Assembly (NCBI RefSeq): GCF_051262515.1
Contig: NZ_JBIMER010000006.1
Span: 124,001 to 188,000 of the forward strand
Direction of reading: 5' to 3'
Source: Arthrobacter_N sp051262515
GTDB lineage: Bacteria; Actinomycetota; Actinomycetes; Actinomycetales; Micrococcaceae
Length of the DNA stretch: 64,000 bases
Both the position numbers and the translations under genes were made by a program. Positions 25,088 to 34,542 of the stretch are shown piece after piece. Position 1 is the first letter of the stretch, and each line of letters starts with the position of its first letter. The notes beneath the pieces are model-generated. The model saw only the letters and a list, made by a program, of their open reading frames with translations, did no database searches and was not told the origin of the DNA.

Positions 25088-26497
25088 CTAAGGCGAGGTC
25101 ATGGTCGTCACGTCCAGGGCCGTGACCAACTGCTGCTCCGTCAGCTCGCCGCGCTCGACGAAGCCCAGCGCGAGAGTGGCCTCGCGGACCGTGAGGCCCT
25201 CTGCCACCGCCTTCTTGGCGATTTTGGCCGCGTTCTCGTAGCCGATGAACTTGTTGAGCGGAGTGACGATCGAGGGGCTCGCCTCGGCGAGGAAGCGGGC
25301 GCGCTCCACGTTGGCCGTGATGCCGTCGACCATCTTGTCGGCCATCACACGCGACGTGTTGGCCAACAGGCGGATGGACTCCAGCAGGTTCGCCGCCATG
25401 ACGGGAATCCCGACGTTCAGTTCGAAGGCCCCGTTCGTGGAGGACAACGCGATGGTCGTGTCGTTCCCGACGACCTGCGCGGCCACCATGATGGCGGCCT
25501 CGCAGATGACGGGGTTGACCTTGCCCGGCATGATCGAGGATCCCGGCTGTAGGTCCGGCAGGTTGATCTCACCCAGGCCGGTATTCGGTCCGGAGCCCAT
25601 CCAGCGGAGGTCGTTGTTGATCTTCATGAACGAATAGGCGATCGTGCGCAGCTGCCCGGAGGCCTCGACCAGCCCGTCACGGTTCGCTTGCGCCTCGAAG
25701 TGGTTCCGCGCCTCCGTCAGCGGGAGTCCGGTGTCGGAGGCCAGCAGTTCGATCACGCGGGCAGGAAAGCCCGCCGGGGTGTTGATGCCCGTTCCCACGG
25801 CGGTGCCGCCGAGTGGCACCTCGGCAACGCGCGGCAGCGCGGAGTGGATGCGTTCGACGCCGTAGCGTACTTGGGCGGCATAGCCGCCGAATTCCTGCCC
25901 CAGGGTGACGGGCGTGGCGTCCATCAGGTGCGTTCGGCCGGACTTGACCACGTCCTGGAATTCCGCCGCCTTGCGCTCGAGCGACGCGGCGAGATGCTCC
26001 AGGGCGGGCACGAGGTCCCCCAGGAGGGCCGATGTGGCCGCGACGTGGACGGACGTCGGGAAGACGTCGTTGGAGGACTGGGACGCGTTGACGTGGTCGT
26101 TGGGGTGGACCACCTTGTCGCTGCCGGCCTCCGCCAGCGCGCGGCTGGCAAGCTCGGCGAGGACCTCGTTGGTGTTCATGTTCGACGACGTTCCCGAGCC
26201 GGTTTGGAAGACGTCGATCGGGAAGTGCGAGTCGAACTCGCCAGTGGCGACTCGGTCCGCCGCGGCGGCGATCGCGTTCGCCAACTCGGAGTCGATGACT
26301 CCCAGCTCGGCGTTGGCGAGCGCCGCGGCCTTCTTCACCCGGGCGAGCGCCTCGATGTGCTTGCGCTCGAGTGTCTTGCCGGAAATCGGGAAGTTCTCCA
26401 CGGCGCGTTGCGTCTGCGCGCGGTACAGGGCGTCGGCCGGAACCCGGACCTCGCCCATCGTGTCGTGTTCAATGCGGAAGTCTGTGGAGTCGGCCAT
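25088..26497 (-). CDS. fumC: Class II fumarate hydratase
   Basis: The 469-residue TCA-cycle enzyme interconverts fumarate and malate and belongs to the fumarase/aspartase superfamily. The signature GSSIMPGKVNP is at residues 319-329, the catalytic His region GRTHLMDATPVTLGQE at about 187-202, and QTGSGTSSNMNTNEV at about 98-112. Length and motifs match FumC rather than AspA. The gene is leftward and its promoter lies in the 47-base gap after the carbonic anhydrase gene or further upstream. It ends directly against the encapsulin gene, leaving no room for a terminator. Confidence 0.95.
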   Translation of the reverse strand: MADSTDFRIEHDTMGEVRVPADALYRAQTQRAVENFPISGKTLERKHIEALARVKKAAALANAELGVIDSELANAIAAAADRVATGEFDSHFPIDVFQTGSGTSSNMNTNEVLAELASRALAEAGSDKVVHPNDHVNASQSSNDVFPTSVHVAATSALLGDLVPALEHLAASLERKAAEFQDVVKSGRTHLMDATPVTLGQEFGGYAAQVRYGVERIHSALPRVAEVPLGGTAVGTGINTPAGFPARVIELLASDTGLPLTEARNHFEAQANRDGLVEASGQLRTIAYSFMKINNDLRWMGSGPNTGLGEINLPDLQPGSSIMPGKVNPVICEAAIMVAAQVVGNDTTIALSSTNGAFELNVGIPVMAANLLESIRLLANTSRVMADKMVDGITANVERARFLAEASPSIVTPLNKFIGYENAAKIAKKAVAEGLTVREATLALGFVERGELTEQQLVTALDVTTMTSP

Positions 26498-26544
26498 GGG
26501 GTCAGCCTACGCCCGGCCCGGATCGACCTCCACCGATGGGGGCG

Positions 26545-27183
26545 CTACAGGGATCCGAAGCCGGAGACCATTTCCGCTTTGCCCTCGGCGAGCCGGTACG
26601 TCACGCCGATGACCGCGGTGTCGCCGCCGTCGACGGCCTGGGAGATCACCTTCGACGAGTCGACCAGGCGCCGGGTGGTCTGCTGGACGTGCTCCACGAC
26701 GTTGGAGTTCACGTCGTGGATGCCGTTGCGGTGGGCCGTGATCACCGAAGGGGTGATGCGCTCGACCAGGTCGCGGATGAAGCCCGGAGGCATGACGCCG
26801 GATTCGAAGGCCTCCATGGTGGCCGTGACCGCGCCGCAGTTGTCGTGCCCGAGGACGATGATCAGGGGAACGTTCAGCAGCGCCACGCTGTATTCCAGCG
26901 AACCCAACACGGCGTCGTCGATCACGTGCCCGGCGGTGCGGACCACGAAGACGTCGCCGAGGCCGACGTCGAAGATGATCTCGGCGGCCAACCGCGAATC
27001 GGAACAGCCGAAGATGACAGCGAAGGGGTGCTGTGTGGCCACGAGGGAGTGGCGGCGGGGCGCGTCCTGGTTCGGGTGGGCGGTCGCTCCCTCGACGAAG
27101 CGGTCGTTTCCTTCGCGGAGGCGGCGCCAGGCATCGGCGGGCGTGAGGGACTCGGGGACAACGGGGGAAGCGGCGTCAGGCAT
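26545..27183 (-). CDS. Beta-class carbonic anhydrase
   Basis: The 212-residue cytoplasmic enzyme hydrates CO2 to bicarbonate. Zinc ligands Cys60 (in FGCSDSR, with the Asp62-Arg64 dyad), His113 and Cys116 (in GHDNCGA) are all present. No membrane segment is present, so it is not a SulP fusion. It is the same orientation as fumC, 47 bases upstream of it, and may be co-transcribed; bicarbonate supply for carboxylation is the usual role. Confidence 0.93.
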   Translation of the reverse strand: MPDAASPVVPESLTPADAWRRLREGNDRFVEGATAHPNQDAPRRHSLVATQHPFAVIFGCSDSRLAAEIIFDVGLGDVFVVRTAGHVIDDAVLGSLEYSVALLNVPLIIVLGHDNCGAVTATMEAFESGVMPPGFIRDLVERITPSVITAHRNGIHDVNSNVVEHVQQTTRRLVDSSKVISQAVDGGDTAVIGVTYRLAEGKAEMVSGFGSL

Positions 27184-27223
27184 GGCAAAAGACTAGCGCG
27201 CCGACGGCGGTACGGCGCGGCGG

Positions 27224-27832
27224 CTAATCCTTCGGAGCCTCCGCGAGACCCTTTGTGACGGCTCGGGCGGCCGCGTCGAGCTCCTCCCAGGAGGATTCCG
27301 CGGTGATCATCACCGTGGAGCCGGCCACCTCGCGGACGAGCGTGCGCTTGCCCTCCCTGTCGCGCAGTTCCCAGTCGACGCCGTCGACGCCGCGGACGCC
27401 GGTCACCGGCGCGTTCTCGGTGTGCTGGGCGATCCACGTGGGATTGGCGTCGCCGGTTTGGCGGAGCCAGACGAAGCCCTCATCCGCAGTGACGAATCCG
27501 GCCTCCCAATAGTCGATGCCGTCGGCGCTGCCGGAGTTCCAGCGCGCGAAGTTCGGGTACCAGCCCTCGGGCAGGACCGGCGCGACCGGCGTGAAATCCG
27601 CCGCGGCGGCGGCCTGGCCCGCGACGGCGGCGACGTCGATGTCCCGCTTGTACGTGTTTTCCGTGCTCGGGGGATTGAGCGCGATGACCGGAACGGCGAC
27701 GGCGACCGTCAACAGGACGGAGATGACCATGCCCTTGAGCGACTGGTTCGCGCGCTTCGCCTGCGCGGCGGTCAGGACGGGCTTCGGCGGGCCGGCCGGG
27801 GGATGCGGGGAGGTGCTGGGCGTTTCGGTCAC
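27224..27832 (-). CDS. DUF4245 family membrane-anchored protein
   Basis: The 202-residue protein has a Pro-rich cytoplasmic N-terminus, one membrane helix at about residues 38-57 (MVISVLLTVAVAVPVIAL), and an outside domain with LPEGWYPNFARWNSG and GFVWLRQTGD, the family core. It is conserved beside glpX in actinobacteria and has no known function. GTG 27832 gives the expected N-terminus, but the GGAGG before it is too close to be a normal ribosome site. The start is 109 bases from the divergent glpX start. Confidence 0.82.
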   Translation of the reverse strand: MTETPSTSPHPPAGPPKPVLTAAQAKRANQSLKGMVISVLLTVAVAVPVIALNPPSTENTYKRDIDVAAVAGQAAAAADFTPVAPVLPEGWYPNFARWNSGSADGIDYWEAGFVTADEGFVWLRQTGDANPTWIAQHTENAPVTGVRGVDGVDWELRDREGKRTLVREVAGSTVMITAESSWEELDAAARAVTKGLAEAPKD

Positions 27833-27941
27833 CCCTCCATTGTCGCCGATGTTACGGCTCCCGCGGGACGCGTCCCGGCGAACGATATGATCGAGTGGGT
27901 CGTCCACCGGCCAAAGCATCCACTCGAAGACGAGGACTACC

Positions 27942-28964
27942 GTGACAGAAGCCACGAACTATTCCCAACTGTCCCCGCGACTTTCGGTCGGCGATGCCGA
28001 ACCGGACCGCAACCTGGCGCTTGAGCTGGTCCGTGTGACCGAGGCCGCCGCCATCGCCGCCAGCCCCTATGTGGGGTTCGGCGACAAGAACGCCGCCGAC
28101 GGCGCGGCCGTCGACGCCATGCGCTCCCTACTCTCCACCGTTTCCGTCAACGGCGTCGTCGTCATCGGTGAGGGCGAGAAGGACGAGGCGCCAATGCTCT
28201 TCAACGGCGAGCACGTCGGTGACGGCAGCGGTCCTGAGGTCGATGTCGCCGTCGACCCGATCGACGGCACGCGCCTGACCGCCCTGGGCATCAACAACGC
28301 CGTTGCCGTCCTGGCGATGGCCGAGCGCGGATCGATGTTCGATCCGTCCGCCGTGTTCTACATGGAGAAGCTCGTCACGGGCCCGGAGGCGGCCGAGCTC
28401 GTCGACCTGCGCCTGCCGGTCAAGCAGAACCTCTACCTGATCGCCAAGGCGAAGAACAAGCCGATCAGCCAGGTCACGGTCTGCGTGCTGGACCGCGACC
28501 GCCACAAGCCGCTGGTGGCCGAGATCCGCGCGGCCGGCGCACGCACGAAGTTCATCATGGACGGCGACGTGGCCGGGGCCATCGCGGCCACCCGTGAAGG
28601 CTCGGGCGTCGACGTGCTGATGGGCGTCGGCGGCACGCCCGAGGGCATCGTCACCGCCTGCGCCATCCGGGCCCTCGGTGGAGTCATCCAGGGCCGGCTG
28701 TGGCCGGTCGACGACGATGAGAAGCAGCGCGCGATCGACGCCGGGCACGACCTGGATCGCGTGCTGACCACCAACGACCTGGTCACGAGCGACAACTGCT
28801 ACTTCTCGATGACGGCCATCACCGATGGCGATCTGCTCAAGGGCGTGCGTTACCAGAACGACAGGATCTACACCCAGTCGATCGTGATGCGCTCGAAGTC
28901 GGGCACCATCCGCACCGTGGAGGGCGAGCACCAGTCCCGCAAGTGGGAGGCCTACGTCCGCTAG
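27942..28964 (+). CDS. glpX: Class II fructose-1,6-bisphosphatase
   Basis: The 340-residue enzyme performs the committed gluconeogenic step, fructose 1,6-bisphosphate to fructose 6-phosphate. Metal and phosphate motifs are GEGEKDEAPM at about residues 77-86 and DPIDGT at 105-110, with LMGVGGTPEGIVTACA further on. GlpX is the usual only FBPase in actinobacteria. GTG 27942 has a modest AGGA upstream. It ends at a long palindrome convergent with manA. Confidence 0.94.
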   Translation: MTEATNYSQLSPRLSVGDAEPDRNLALELVRVTEAAAIAASPYVGFGDKNAADGAAVDAMRSLLSTVSVNGVVVIGEGEKDEAPMLFNGEHVGDGSGPEVDVAVDPIDGTRLTALGINNAVAVLAMAERGSMFDPSAVFYMEKLVTGPEAAELVDLRLPVKQNLYLIAKAKNKPISQVTVCVLDRDRHKPLVAEIRAAGARTKFIMDGDVAGAIAATREGSGVDVLMGVGGTPEGIVTACAIRALGGVIQGRLWPVDDDEKQRAIDAGHDLDRVLTTNDLVTSDNCYFSMTAITDGDLLKGVRYQNDRIYTQSIVMRSKSGTIRTVEGEHQSRKWEAYVR

Positions 28965-28974
28965 GCGGATCCCG

Positions 28975-29006
28975 CACCACACGACGCCGGCCGGCGTCGT
29001 GTGGTG
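28975..29006. terminator. 32-base perfect palindrome between glpX and manA
   Basis: Positions 28975-28990 are the exact reverse complement of 28991-29006, with no spacer. As RNA it makes a hairpin from either strand, with the innermost bases as the loop. It begins ten bases after the glpX stop and ends 11 bases before the manA stop, which fits a shared bidirectional terminator. Confidence 0.75.
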
Positions 29007-29017
29007 GCTTCGCGCGG

Positions 29018-30289
29018 CTATTCGGCCAGCGTGACCGCGAAGGCGAGCGTCGGTTCCGTTCCCAGGCTCTTGGCGATCACGGGACTCTCGTTGGCGCCGA
29101 CGAAGAAGGACTCTCCTCGCCCCACGCGCTCGTCGCCCTTGGGCGTGTCCAGGAGCAGTTCGCCCGCCACGCACAGCACGACGACGGGGCCGTTCTGCAC
29201 CAGCGGAATGTCGGTCCCGGCCATGCCTGCGCCCCCGGCCGCGTCCGGCCCGCCGCCGGGCAGATGGATGCGCTGGAGCTGGAATTCCTCGAACGGCGGA
29301 CGGTAGACCTCTTGGCCCAGGCCGGTGGTCTCGGGCTCGAGGAAGGGCGCGGGCAGGTGGGAGAAGTCGACCGTCGCCAGCAACTCGGGCAGGTCCACGT
29401 GCTTGCCGGTGAGGCCGCCGCGCAGGACGTTGTCCGAACTGGCCATGACCTCGACGCCGAGTCCGCGGAGGTAGGCGTGGACGTTCCCCGCCGGCAGATA
29501 CACCGCCTGGCCGGGATCAAGCGTGACGTGGTTCAGCATCAGCGATACCAGGACGCCCGGGTCGCCGGGGTGGTGTTCGGCCAGCGACGGCAGTTCGGCG
29601 AGGCCGGCGTCGTCGCCCAGGGCCGGATTCGCGGACACGGCAGCGGCCGCCTGCCCCACGAGCGCAACGACGTCGGGACCGGCGTCGAGCAGGTGCGTGA
29701 AGGCGGCGCGCAAGTCGCCGCCGTAGAGGAGCGCGGCGGTGCGCTCCGCGGCGCCGGTTGCCGACAGGGCCGCCGTGCCGGCCGCGGAGCCGGAACCGAT
29801 GGCCGTGGCAAGGGAGCGGAAGAGGGCCGCGGACTCCCCGGGGTCGCGGAAGCCGCTCAGCGCCGTGAAGGGCGTCAGGGCGTAGATCATCTCCGGCTTG
29901 TGGTTGTCGTCCCTGTAGTTCCTGTGCGCGGCGCCGCGCGGGACACCCGCGGCGTCCTCGGCCGCGAAGCCCAACCGGGCACGCTCGAGTGTGGGGTGGA
30001 CCTGCAGGGACAGCGGCTCGTCCGCCGCCAACAGCTTGGTCAGGAAAGGAAGCCCACCGAAGCGCTGGGCGGCGGCGGCGCCGAGGGTGCCCCCGGGGTC
30101 CGCGGCCACCAGGGCATCGAGCGGGACCCCCGAGCCGTCCGGCAACCGGACCACCGAGGGGGAATCCGGGTGGGCACCGATCCACAGCTCCGCCTGCGGC
30201 CTGCCGTCGGGAACGGTGCCCAGAAGCCCGGGCAGCATGGTGGTGGACCCCCACGGATAGTCGCGGATCGAATTCTCGAGACGGTGCAT
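29018..30289 (-). CDS. manA: Type I mannose-6-phosphate isomerase
   Basis: The 423-residue zinc enzyme interconverts fructose 6-phosphate and mannose 6-phosphate, feeding GDP-mannose and protein mannosylation. Zinc ligands lie in SLQVHP, NHKPEMIYAL and YLPAGNVHAYL, followed by the conserved SSDNVLRGGLTGK. It is the last gene of the leftward purK-purE-LCP-manA run, starting seven bases after the LCP stop. In many actinobacteria manA instead sits near manB and ahcY, so its place here is unusual. Confidence 0.93.
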   Translation of the reverse strand: MHRLENSIRDYPWGSTTMLPGLLGTVPDGRPQAELWIGAHPDSPSVVRLPDGSGVPLDALVAADPGGTLGAAAAQRFGGLPFLTKLLAADEPLSLQVHPTLERARLGFAAEDAAGVPRGAAHRNYRDDNHKPEMIYALTPFTALSGFRDPGESAALFRSLATAIGSGSAAGTAALSATGAAERTAALLYGGDLRAAFTHLLDAGPDVVALVGQAAAAVSANPALGDDAGLAELPSLAEHHPGDPGVLVSLMLNHVTLDPGQAVYLPAGNVHAYLRGLGVEVMASSDNVLRGGLTGKHVDLPELLATVDFSHLPAPFLEPETTGLGQEVYRPPFEEFQLQRIHLPGGGPDAAGGAGMAGTDIPLVQNGPVVVLCVAGELLLDTPKGDERVGRGESFFVGANESPVIAKSLGTEPTLAFAVTLAE

Positions 30290-30296
30290 GCTGCTC

Positions 30297-31973
30297 CTAG
30301 GGCGCTGAACACTCGTTGTTGTTGGATGCGATCCGGGAGAGCAGGTCGGTCTGCCCGTTCAGTTCCAGCTGGATCAGGTATTCCTCGGTGATCGGGGAAC
30401 CGTCCGGCTGCGTGGTGGGAACATCGTCGCCCGCGCCGGACTCGATGGTCTCGGACGACGAGGACTTCGCCGGGGCGGCGGTCGACGCGGCTGTCGCGAC
30501 GGCGGTGGAGGCAGCGTCGGCGGATTCGCGGTCCGGGGACTTGGCGGGCGAATCGGATGCGCCGGAATCAGATCCGCCGGACCCGGTGGCCGGCGCGGCG
30601 CTGCTGGGTTCGGGGGCATCCGCGGAGGCCTCGAGGAGCAGTTCGTCGACCCGCGTGTGGATTTGGCCGAAATCGGGGAACGTGGAGAAACGGTCCGAAC
30701 TGGTGCCGAAGTCCGGCGCGCCGAGGGTGAGACGGGCCGTCGGGGACTTCCTGGACTTGTCCGCCAGGTTGATGAAGCTTCCCAGCTGGTCCTGCGGAAT
30801 GTCGGTCTCCAGCAGGCGCTCGCCCGCGGACATGATTCCGGAGAACCGGGTGAGCACCGTCTGGGGGTTGAACTGGCTGATCATCGCCTGCTGCATGCAC
30901 TGCTGGCGGCGAATGCGGTGGTAGTCGGTCGTGAAATACCTGGAACGTGCGTACCACAGCGCGTCGGCGCCGCTGAGGTTGATCTCGCCCGGCGGGAACC
31001 AGCGGGTGCGGATGGGGGAGTCGGACCGCTGCGGCCCGCGGTAGGGAACCCAGCCGCCCGAGTCCAGCGTCACTCCGCCCATGGCGTCGATGAACTCCTC
31101 GAAACCTGCCATGTCGATCAGCACATAGGCCTGGACCTCCACTCCGGTCGAGCCCTCGATGGCGTCCATCATGGCCTCGGCGCCCGGGTTGGCCGCGCCC
31201 GGGTAGAGGTCCGCGTAGTCGTTTTCGACGGTGGGATAGAGGGCATTGATGATGCATTCGTCGCCGCAGTCGAAGCCGTCGGGGAAGACCTCGCTCATCG
31301 GGGAGGAAGCGGGGAACTGGGCGTTCTGAAAATTACGCGGGACGGAAATGACGGCCGTCTGCCCCGTTTTCGCGTCGATGCTGACTAGCGAGATGCTGTC
31401 CGGGCGCAGCCCCACGCGGTTGGCGCCGGCATCCCCGCCCATGAGGAGGATGTTGTAGCGGCCGTCGACGGGGTCGAAGGCGGGACCGGCAGTGAAAACG
31501 TTCTCGATGGTTCCCCGCCCGGTGTTCAAGACGTACGCGCCGTAGCCGAGGGCACCGCTGGTGGCCACGACGAGAACGGCGGTGACCGCGGCGATGATGC
31601 CCTTCATCCCGGGGGAGAGAAGGCCGGGACGGATGATGCGCAGGGTGTTCACGAACAGGATCAGCCAGCCGACGGCCAAGAGGACCAACGCGAAGGCCAG
31701 AACCAGTTGGGCCTGCGGGCGCGCGAGGATCTGAATGACGAGGCCGCGGTTCACGACTCCAACCGCGATGACCAGCAGGATGGCGAACCAACAGGCCAGG
31801 GTCACAGCGAGTGCCTTCCGGCCCAGGGAGCGGTTGCCCGCGACGACCTGCGCCCCGCCGGGAATGAAGACGGTCAGCAGCAGCAGGAACAGGGCGCGCT
31901 TGCTGCGCGTCCGTGCCGACGCTCCCTCGGGATTGCGGATGGGGTCTGTTTGCCGTTGCGCTCGCGGGTTCAT
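30297..31973 (-). CDS. LytR-CpsA-Psr (LCP) family wall-polymer transferase
   Basis: The 558-residue protein has a basic cytoplasmic N-terminus, four hydrophobic helices (about residues 26-150) and an outside LCP domain from about 170 to 390. That domain has NILLMGGDAG and RPDSISLVSIDAKTG with the Arg/Asp residues that bind lipid pyrophosphate, ISVPRN, and ALWYARSRY. It would transfer lipid-linked glycopolymer to peptidoglycan. The remaining 130 residues are a Ser/Ala/Pro-rich, low-complexity tail ending in CSAP. Four helices instead of one is a known LCP subtype. It lies six bases after purE. Confidence 0.9.
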   Translation of the reverse strand: MNPRAQRQTDPIRNPEGASARTRSKRALFLLLLTVFIPGGAQVVAGNRSLGRKALAVTLACWFAILLVIAVGVVNRGLVIQILARPQAQLVLAFALVLLAVGWLILFVNTLRIIRPGLLSPGMKGIIAAVTAVLVVATSGALGYGAYVLNTGRGTIENVFTAGPAFDPVDGRYNILLMGGDAGANRVGLRPDSISLVSIDAKTGQTAVISVPRNFQNAQFPASSPMSEVFPDGFDCGDECIINALYPTVENDYADLYPGAANPGAEAMMDAIEGSTGVEVQAYVLIDMAGFEEFIDAMGGVTLDSGGWVPYRGPQRSDSPIRTRWFPPGEINLSGADALWYARSRYFTTDYHRIRRQQCMQQAMISQFNPQTVLTRFSGIMSAGERLLETDIPQDQLGSFINLADKSRKSPTARLTLGAPDFGTSSDRFSTFPDFGQIHTRVDELLLEASADAPEPSSAAPATGSGGSDSGASDSPAKSPDRESADAASTAVATAASTAAPAKSSSSETIESGAGDDVPTTQPDGSPITEEYLIQLELNGQTDLLSRIASNNNECSAP

Positions 31974-31979
31974 TGGCGA

Positions 31980-32513
31980 CTAGCCGTTGGCGTTCTCGTC
32001 GGCGACGGTTCGCCGGAGGGCCGCGCCCTTGTCGGCGGCCGTCTGGCGCAGTCCGTCCGCGAAGTCGAGAAGGAGGACCCGGAGGCGTCCGGCCTCCTCG
32101 TCCTCGCCGGCGGCGAGGATGCGCGCGGCGAGCAGCCCGGCGTTGCGTGCGCCGCCGATGGACACCGTGGCGACGGGCACACCGGCGGGCATTTGCACGA
32201 TCGACAGCAACGAGTCCATGCCGTCCAGGGTCTTCAGCGGCACGGGGACGCCGATCACGGGAAGCGGCGTCACCGAGGCGAGCATTCCAGGCAGGTGCGC
32301 GGCACCTCCGGCGCCGGCGATGATGACACGGACACCACGGGCGTGGGCCTGTTTGCCGTACGCGATCATGTCCTCCGGCATGCGGTGGGCGGACACCACG
32401 TCGGCCTCGAACGGAATGCCGAATTCCCGCAGCGCCTCGGCGGCCAGCCGCATGACGGGCCAATCCGAATCGGACCCCATGACGACGCCGACAACCGGCC
32501 TTGCGTTGCTCAT
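31980..32513 (-). CDS. purE: N5-carboxyaminoimidazole ribonucleotide mutase PurE
   Basis: The 177-residue protein converts N5-CAIR to CAIR in purine synthesis. MGSDSDWPVM (residues 12-21), SAHRMPEDM and GAGGAAHLPGM are the class I PurE motifs. A short charged C-terminal extension follows the core. ATG 32513 overlaps the purK stop (ATGA), so the two consecutive enzymes are translated together. Confidence 0.95.
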   Translation of the reverse strand: MSNARPVVGVVMGSDSDWPVMRLAAEALREFGIPFEADVVSAHRMPEDMIAYGKQAHARGVRVIIAGAGGAAHLPGMLASVTPLPVIGVPVPLKTLDGMDSLLSIVQMPAGVPVATVSIGGARNAGLLAARILAAGEDEEAGRLRVLLLDFADGLRQTAADKGAALRRTVADENANG

Positions 32514-33694
32514 CTACCGGGCTCCTTCGTTGGCTGGGCGCGCGGTTCACCGTCGCGGATCATGGCGGCCACACGTTCCGCGCTCCGGCGGACGGATTCG
32601 GGGGATTCCCCCCGCGTTCCGACAACATTGACGTGCCCGATCTTACGTCCGGGACGCACGGATTTGCCGTAGGAGTGGATCTTGGCGCGTGGCTCCGCCT
32701 CCATGGCGGCCGCGAACGCGGTAAACGGATCCTGGTTGGCGCCGCCCAGATAATTCTTCATGACGGTCACCTCCGCCAGCGCGGACGTGTCTCCGAGCGG
32801 CAGATCCAACACGGCCCGCAGGTGTTGCTCGAACTGGCTGGTGACGGACCCGTTCATGGTCCAGTGCCCGGTGTTGTGCGGCCGCATGGCCAGTTCGTTG
32901 ATGACGAACCCGACGCCAACCCCCGGTGTTTCGAACAGCTCCGCAGCCATGACTCCGGTCACGCCGAAGGCCTCCGCGATGCGCAGCGCGGCGTCGCGCG
33001 CGGCCGCGGCCGCGGCCGGATCCAGGCCGGGGGCGGGCGCAATGACCTCGTCGCAGACTCCATCGACCTGGATGGTGTGGACGATGGGCCAGGCGCGCGC
33101 CTCGCCTCCCGGGGTGCGCGCGACCAGCGCGGACAATTCGCGGGCGAAAGCCACCTTCTCCTCGACCAGGAGGGTACCGGAAGCGAACCAGTCGGCGCAG
33201 TCCGCCGCGGCGCCGGCGTCGTCGACGATGCGCACTCCCTTGCCGTCGTAGCCGCCCCGCGGCGTCTTGAGCACCACCGGCCATCCGATCCGGTCGCCGA
33301 ACGCCACCAAATCGGCGACAGACTCCACGGCGGCCCACTGTGGATTGGGGAGCCCGAGCCCCGCGATCGCCTCGCGCATCACCAGCTTGTCCTGCGCGTG
33401 GATCAGCGCGGCGGGGCGGGGCTGTACGTTGACCCCGTCGGCGATCAGGGCGTGGAGGTGCTCGTTGGGGACGTGCTCGTGGTCGAACGTCAACACGTCG
33501 ACACCCTCCGCGAAGCGGCGCAGGGTCGCCAGGTCGCGGTAGTCGCCCACCGGCGCCAGGGGCACGGCGGCCACCGCGGAGACATCCGGCGCCTCGGCCA
33601 GGATCCGCAGTTCGAGGCCGAGGTTGACCGCTTCGGGCGCCATCATTCGGGCGAGTTGGCCGCCGCCGACCACGCCAATCACAGGAAACTTCAC
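32510..33694 (-). CDS. purK: 5-(carboxyamino)imidazole ribonucleotide synthase PurK
   Basis: The 394-residue ATP-grasp enzyme carboxylates AIR at N5 using ATP and bicarbonate. GVVGGGQLARMM marks the N-terminal domain, KTPRGGYDGKGV the ATP-grasp loop, and NELAMRPHNTGHWT the conserved purine-biosynthesis motif. GTG 33694 gives VKFPVIGVVGGG. TACGCT six bases upstream suggests a leaderless message. The frame extends 20 codons further but without homologous sequence. Confidence 0.94.
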   Translation of the reverse strand: MKFPVIGVVGGGQLARMMAPEAVNLGLELRILAEAPDVSAVAAVPLAPVGDYRDLATLRRFAEGVDVLTFDHEHVPNEHLHALIADGVNVQPRPAALIHAQDKLVMREAIAGLGLPNPQWAAVESVADLVAFGDRIGWPVVLKTPRGGYDGKGVRIVDDAGAAADCADWFASGTLLVEEKVAFARELSALVARTPGGEARAWPIVHTIQVDGVCDEVIAPAPGLDPAAAAAARDAALRIAEAFGVTGVMAAELFETPGVGVGFVINELAMRPHNTGHWTMNGSVTSQFEQHLRAVLDLPLGDTSALAEVTVMKNYLGGANQDPFTAFAAAMEAEPRAKIHSYGKSVRPGRKIGHVNVVGTRGESPESVRRSAERVAAMIRDGEPRAQPTKEPGR

Positions 33695-33879
33695 CAGCAC
33701 AGCGTACCGAACCGGGGCGGTTCCGGTGTTGCCGGTGCACCCGTGCGGGGGCATCCCTGAGGAAACACACAGGGGGCGCGCCTATCATTGAGGGTCGGTG
33801 GCGTGCCGAAGCCGGGCGCCAATCAAGGCAGTGCGTCCGTTCCGGCGCCGCCTAAGAGGTCTTCGGCCAGTGGAGGGTC

Positions 33880-34491
33880 ATGCTCAAGGGGTTGTTGGAA
33901 AAAGCCAGCGGATTGTTCTCGCTACTGTGGCGCGAGGTCATGAAATTCGGCGTCGTGGGCGGTATCGCGTTCGTCATCGACACGGCCGTCTTCCTGTGGA
34001 TGATGAACGGTCCGCTCGAGGGCTCCGAGGTCAAGGCGAAGATCGTCGGCGGCGTGGTGGCCACCATGTTCTCCTGGGTGGCCAACCGCTTCTGGACCTT
34101 CCGGCACCGCCGCCGCGCCTCCGTGGTCCGCGAACTCGCGATGTTCCTCCTCATGAACGGGATTGGCCTGTTCATCGCCGCCGCCTGCGTCTGGGTCACC
34201 AAGTACTGGCTGGGCCTGGCCGACCAGACCAGCCTGTTCATCGCCGGCTCCGTGGTGGGGCTCGTCCTCGGCACGATCTTCCGCTTCTTCGCGTACCGCT
34301 TCTGGGTCTTCACCGAGGAGCTCGATGCGGAGCCCGCCTTCGAGCACGACCACGAAATCCTCCATCCGGTGCACCACGACGCCGGAGCGGAGGCGCCCTT
34401 CGCCGAGACGGCCGCGGATACACCGCGTCGCCAGGGCAGTTCTCCCGCCCAGTCGGCGGCACCCGCGGCGCGGCAGGCCCCTCCGGCCTGA
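33880..34491 (+). CDS. GtrA family membrane protein
   Basis: The 203-residue protein has four hydrophobic helices (about residues 22-150) with KFGVVGGIAFVIDTAVF and SWVANRFWTFRHRR, the GtrA/DPMS_TM core. It then has a cytoplasmic, His/Ala/Pro-rich tail of about 50 residues. GtrA proteins are thought to help flip polyprenyl-linked sugars across the membrane. It is divergent from purK, 185 bases apart, as in several other actinobacteria. GGAGGG lies just before the ATG. Confidence 0.87.
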   Translation: MLKGLLEKASGLFSLLWREVMKFGVVGGIAFVIDTAVFLWMMNGPLEGSEVKAKIVGGVVATMFSWVANRFWTFRHRRRASVVRELAMFLLMNGIGLFIAAACVWVTKYWLGLADQTSLFIAGSVVGLVLGTIFRFFAYRFWVFTEELDAEPAFEHDHEILHPVHHDAGAEAPFAETAADTPRRQGSSPAQSAAPAARQAPPA

Positions 34492-34542
34492 CCCGCGCCA
34501 ACGGACACCGCGCATCACCATGTCCCGGGATCGCCCGGGGCC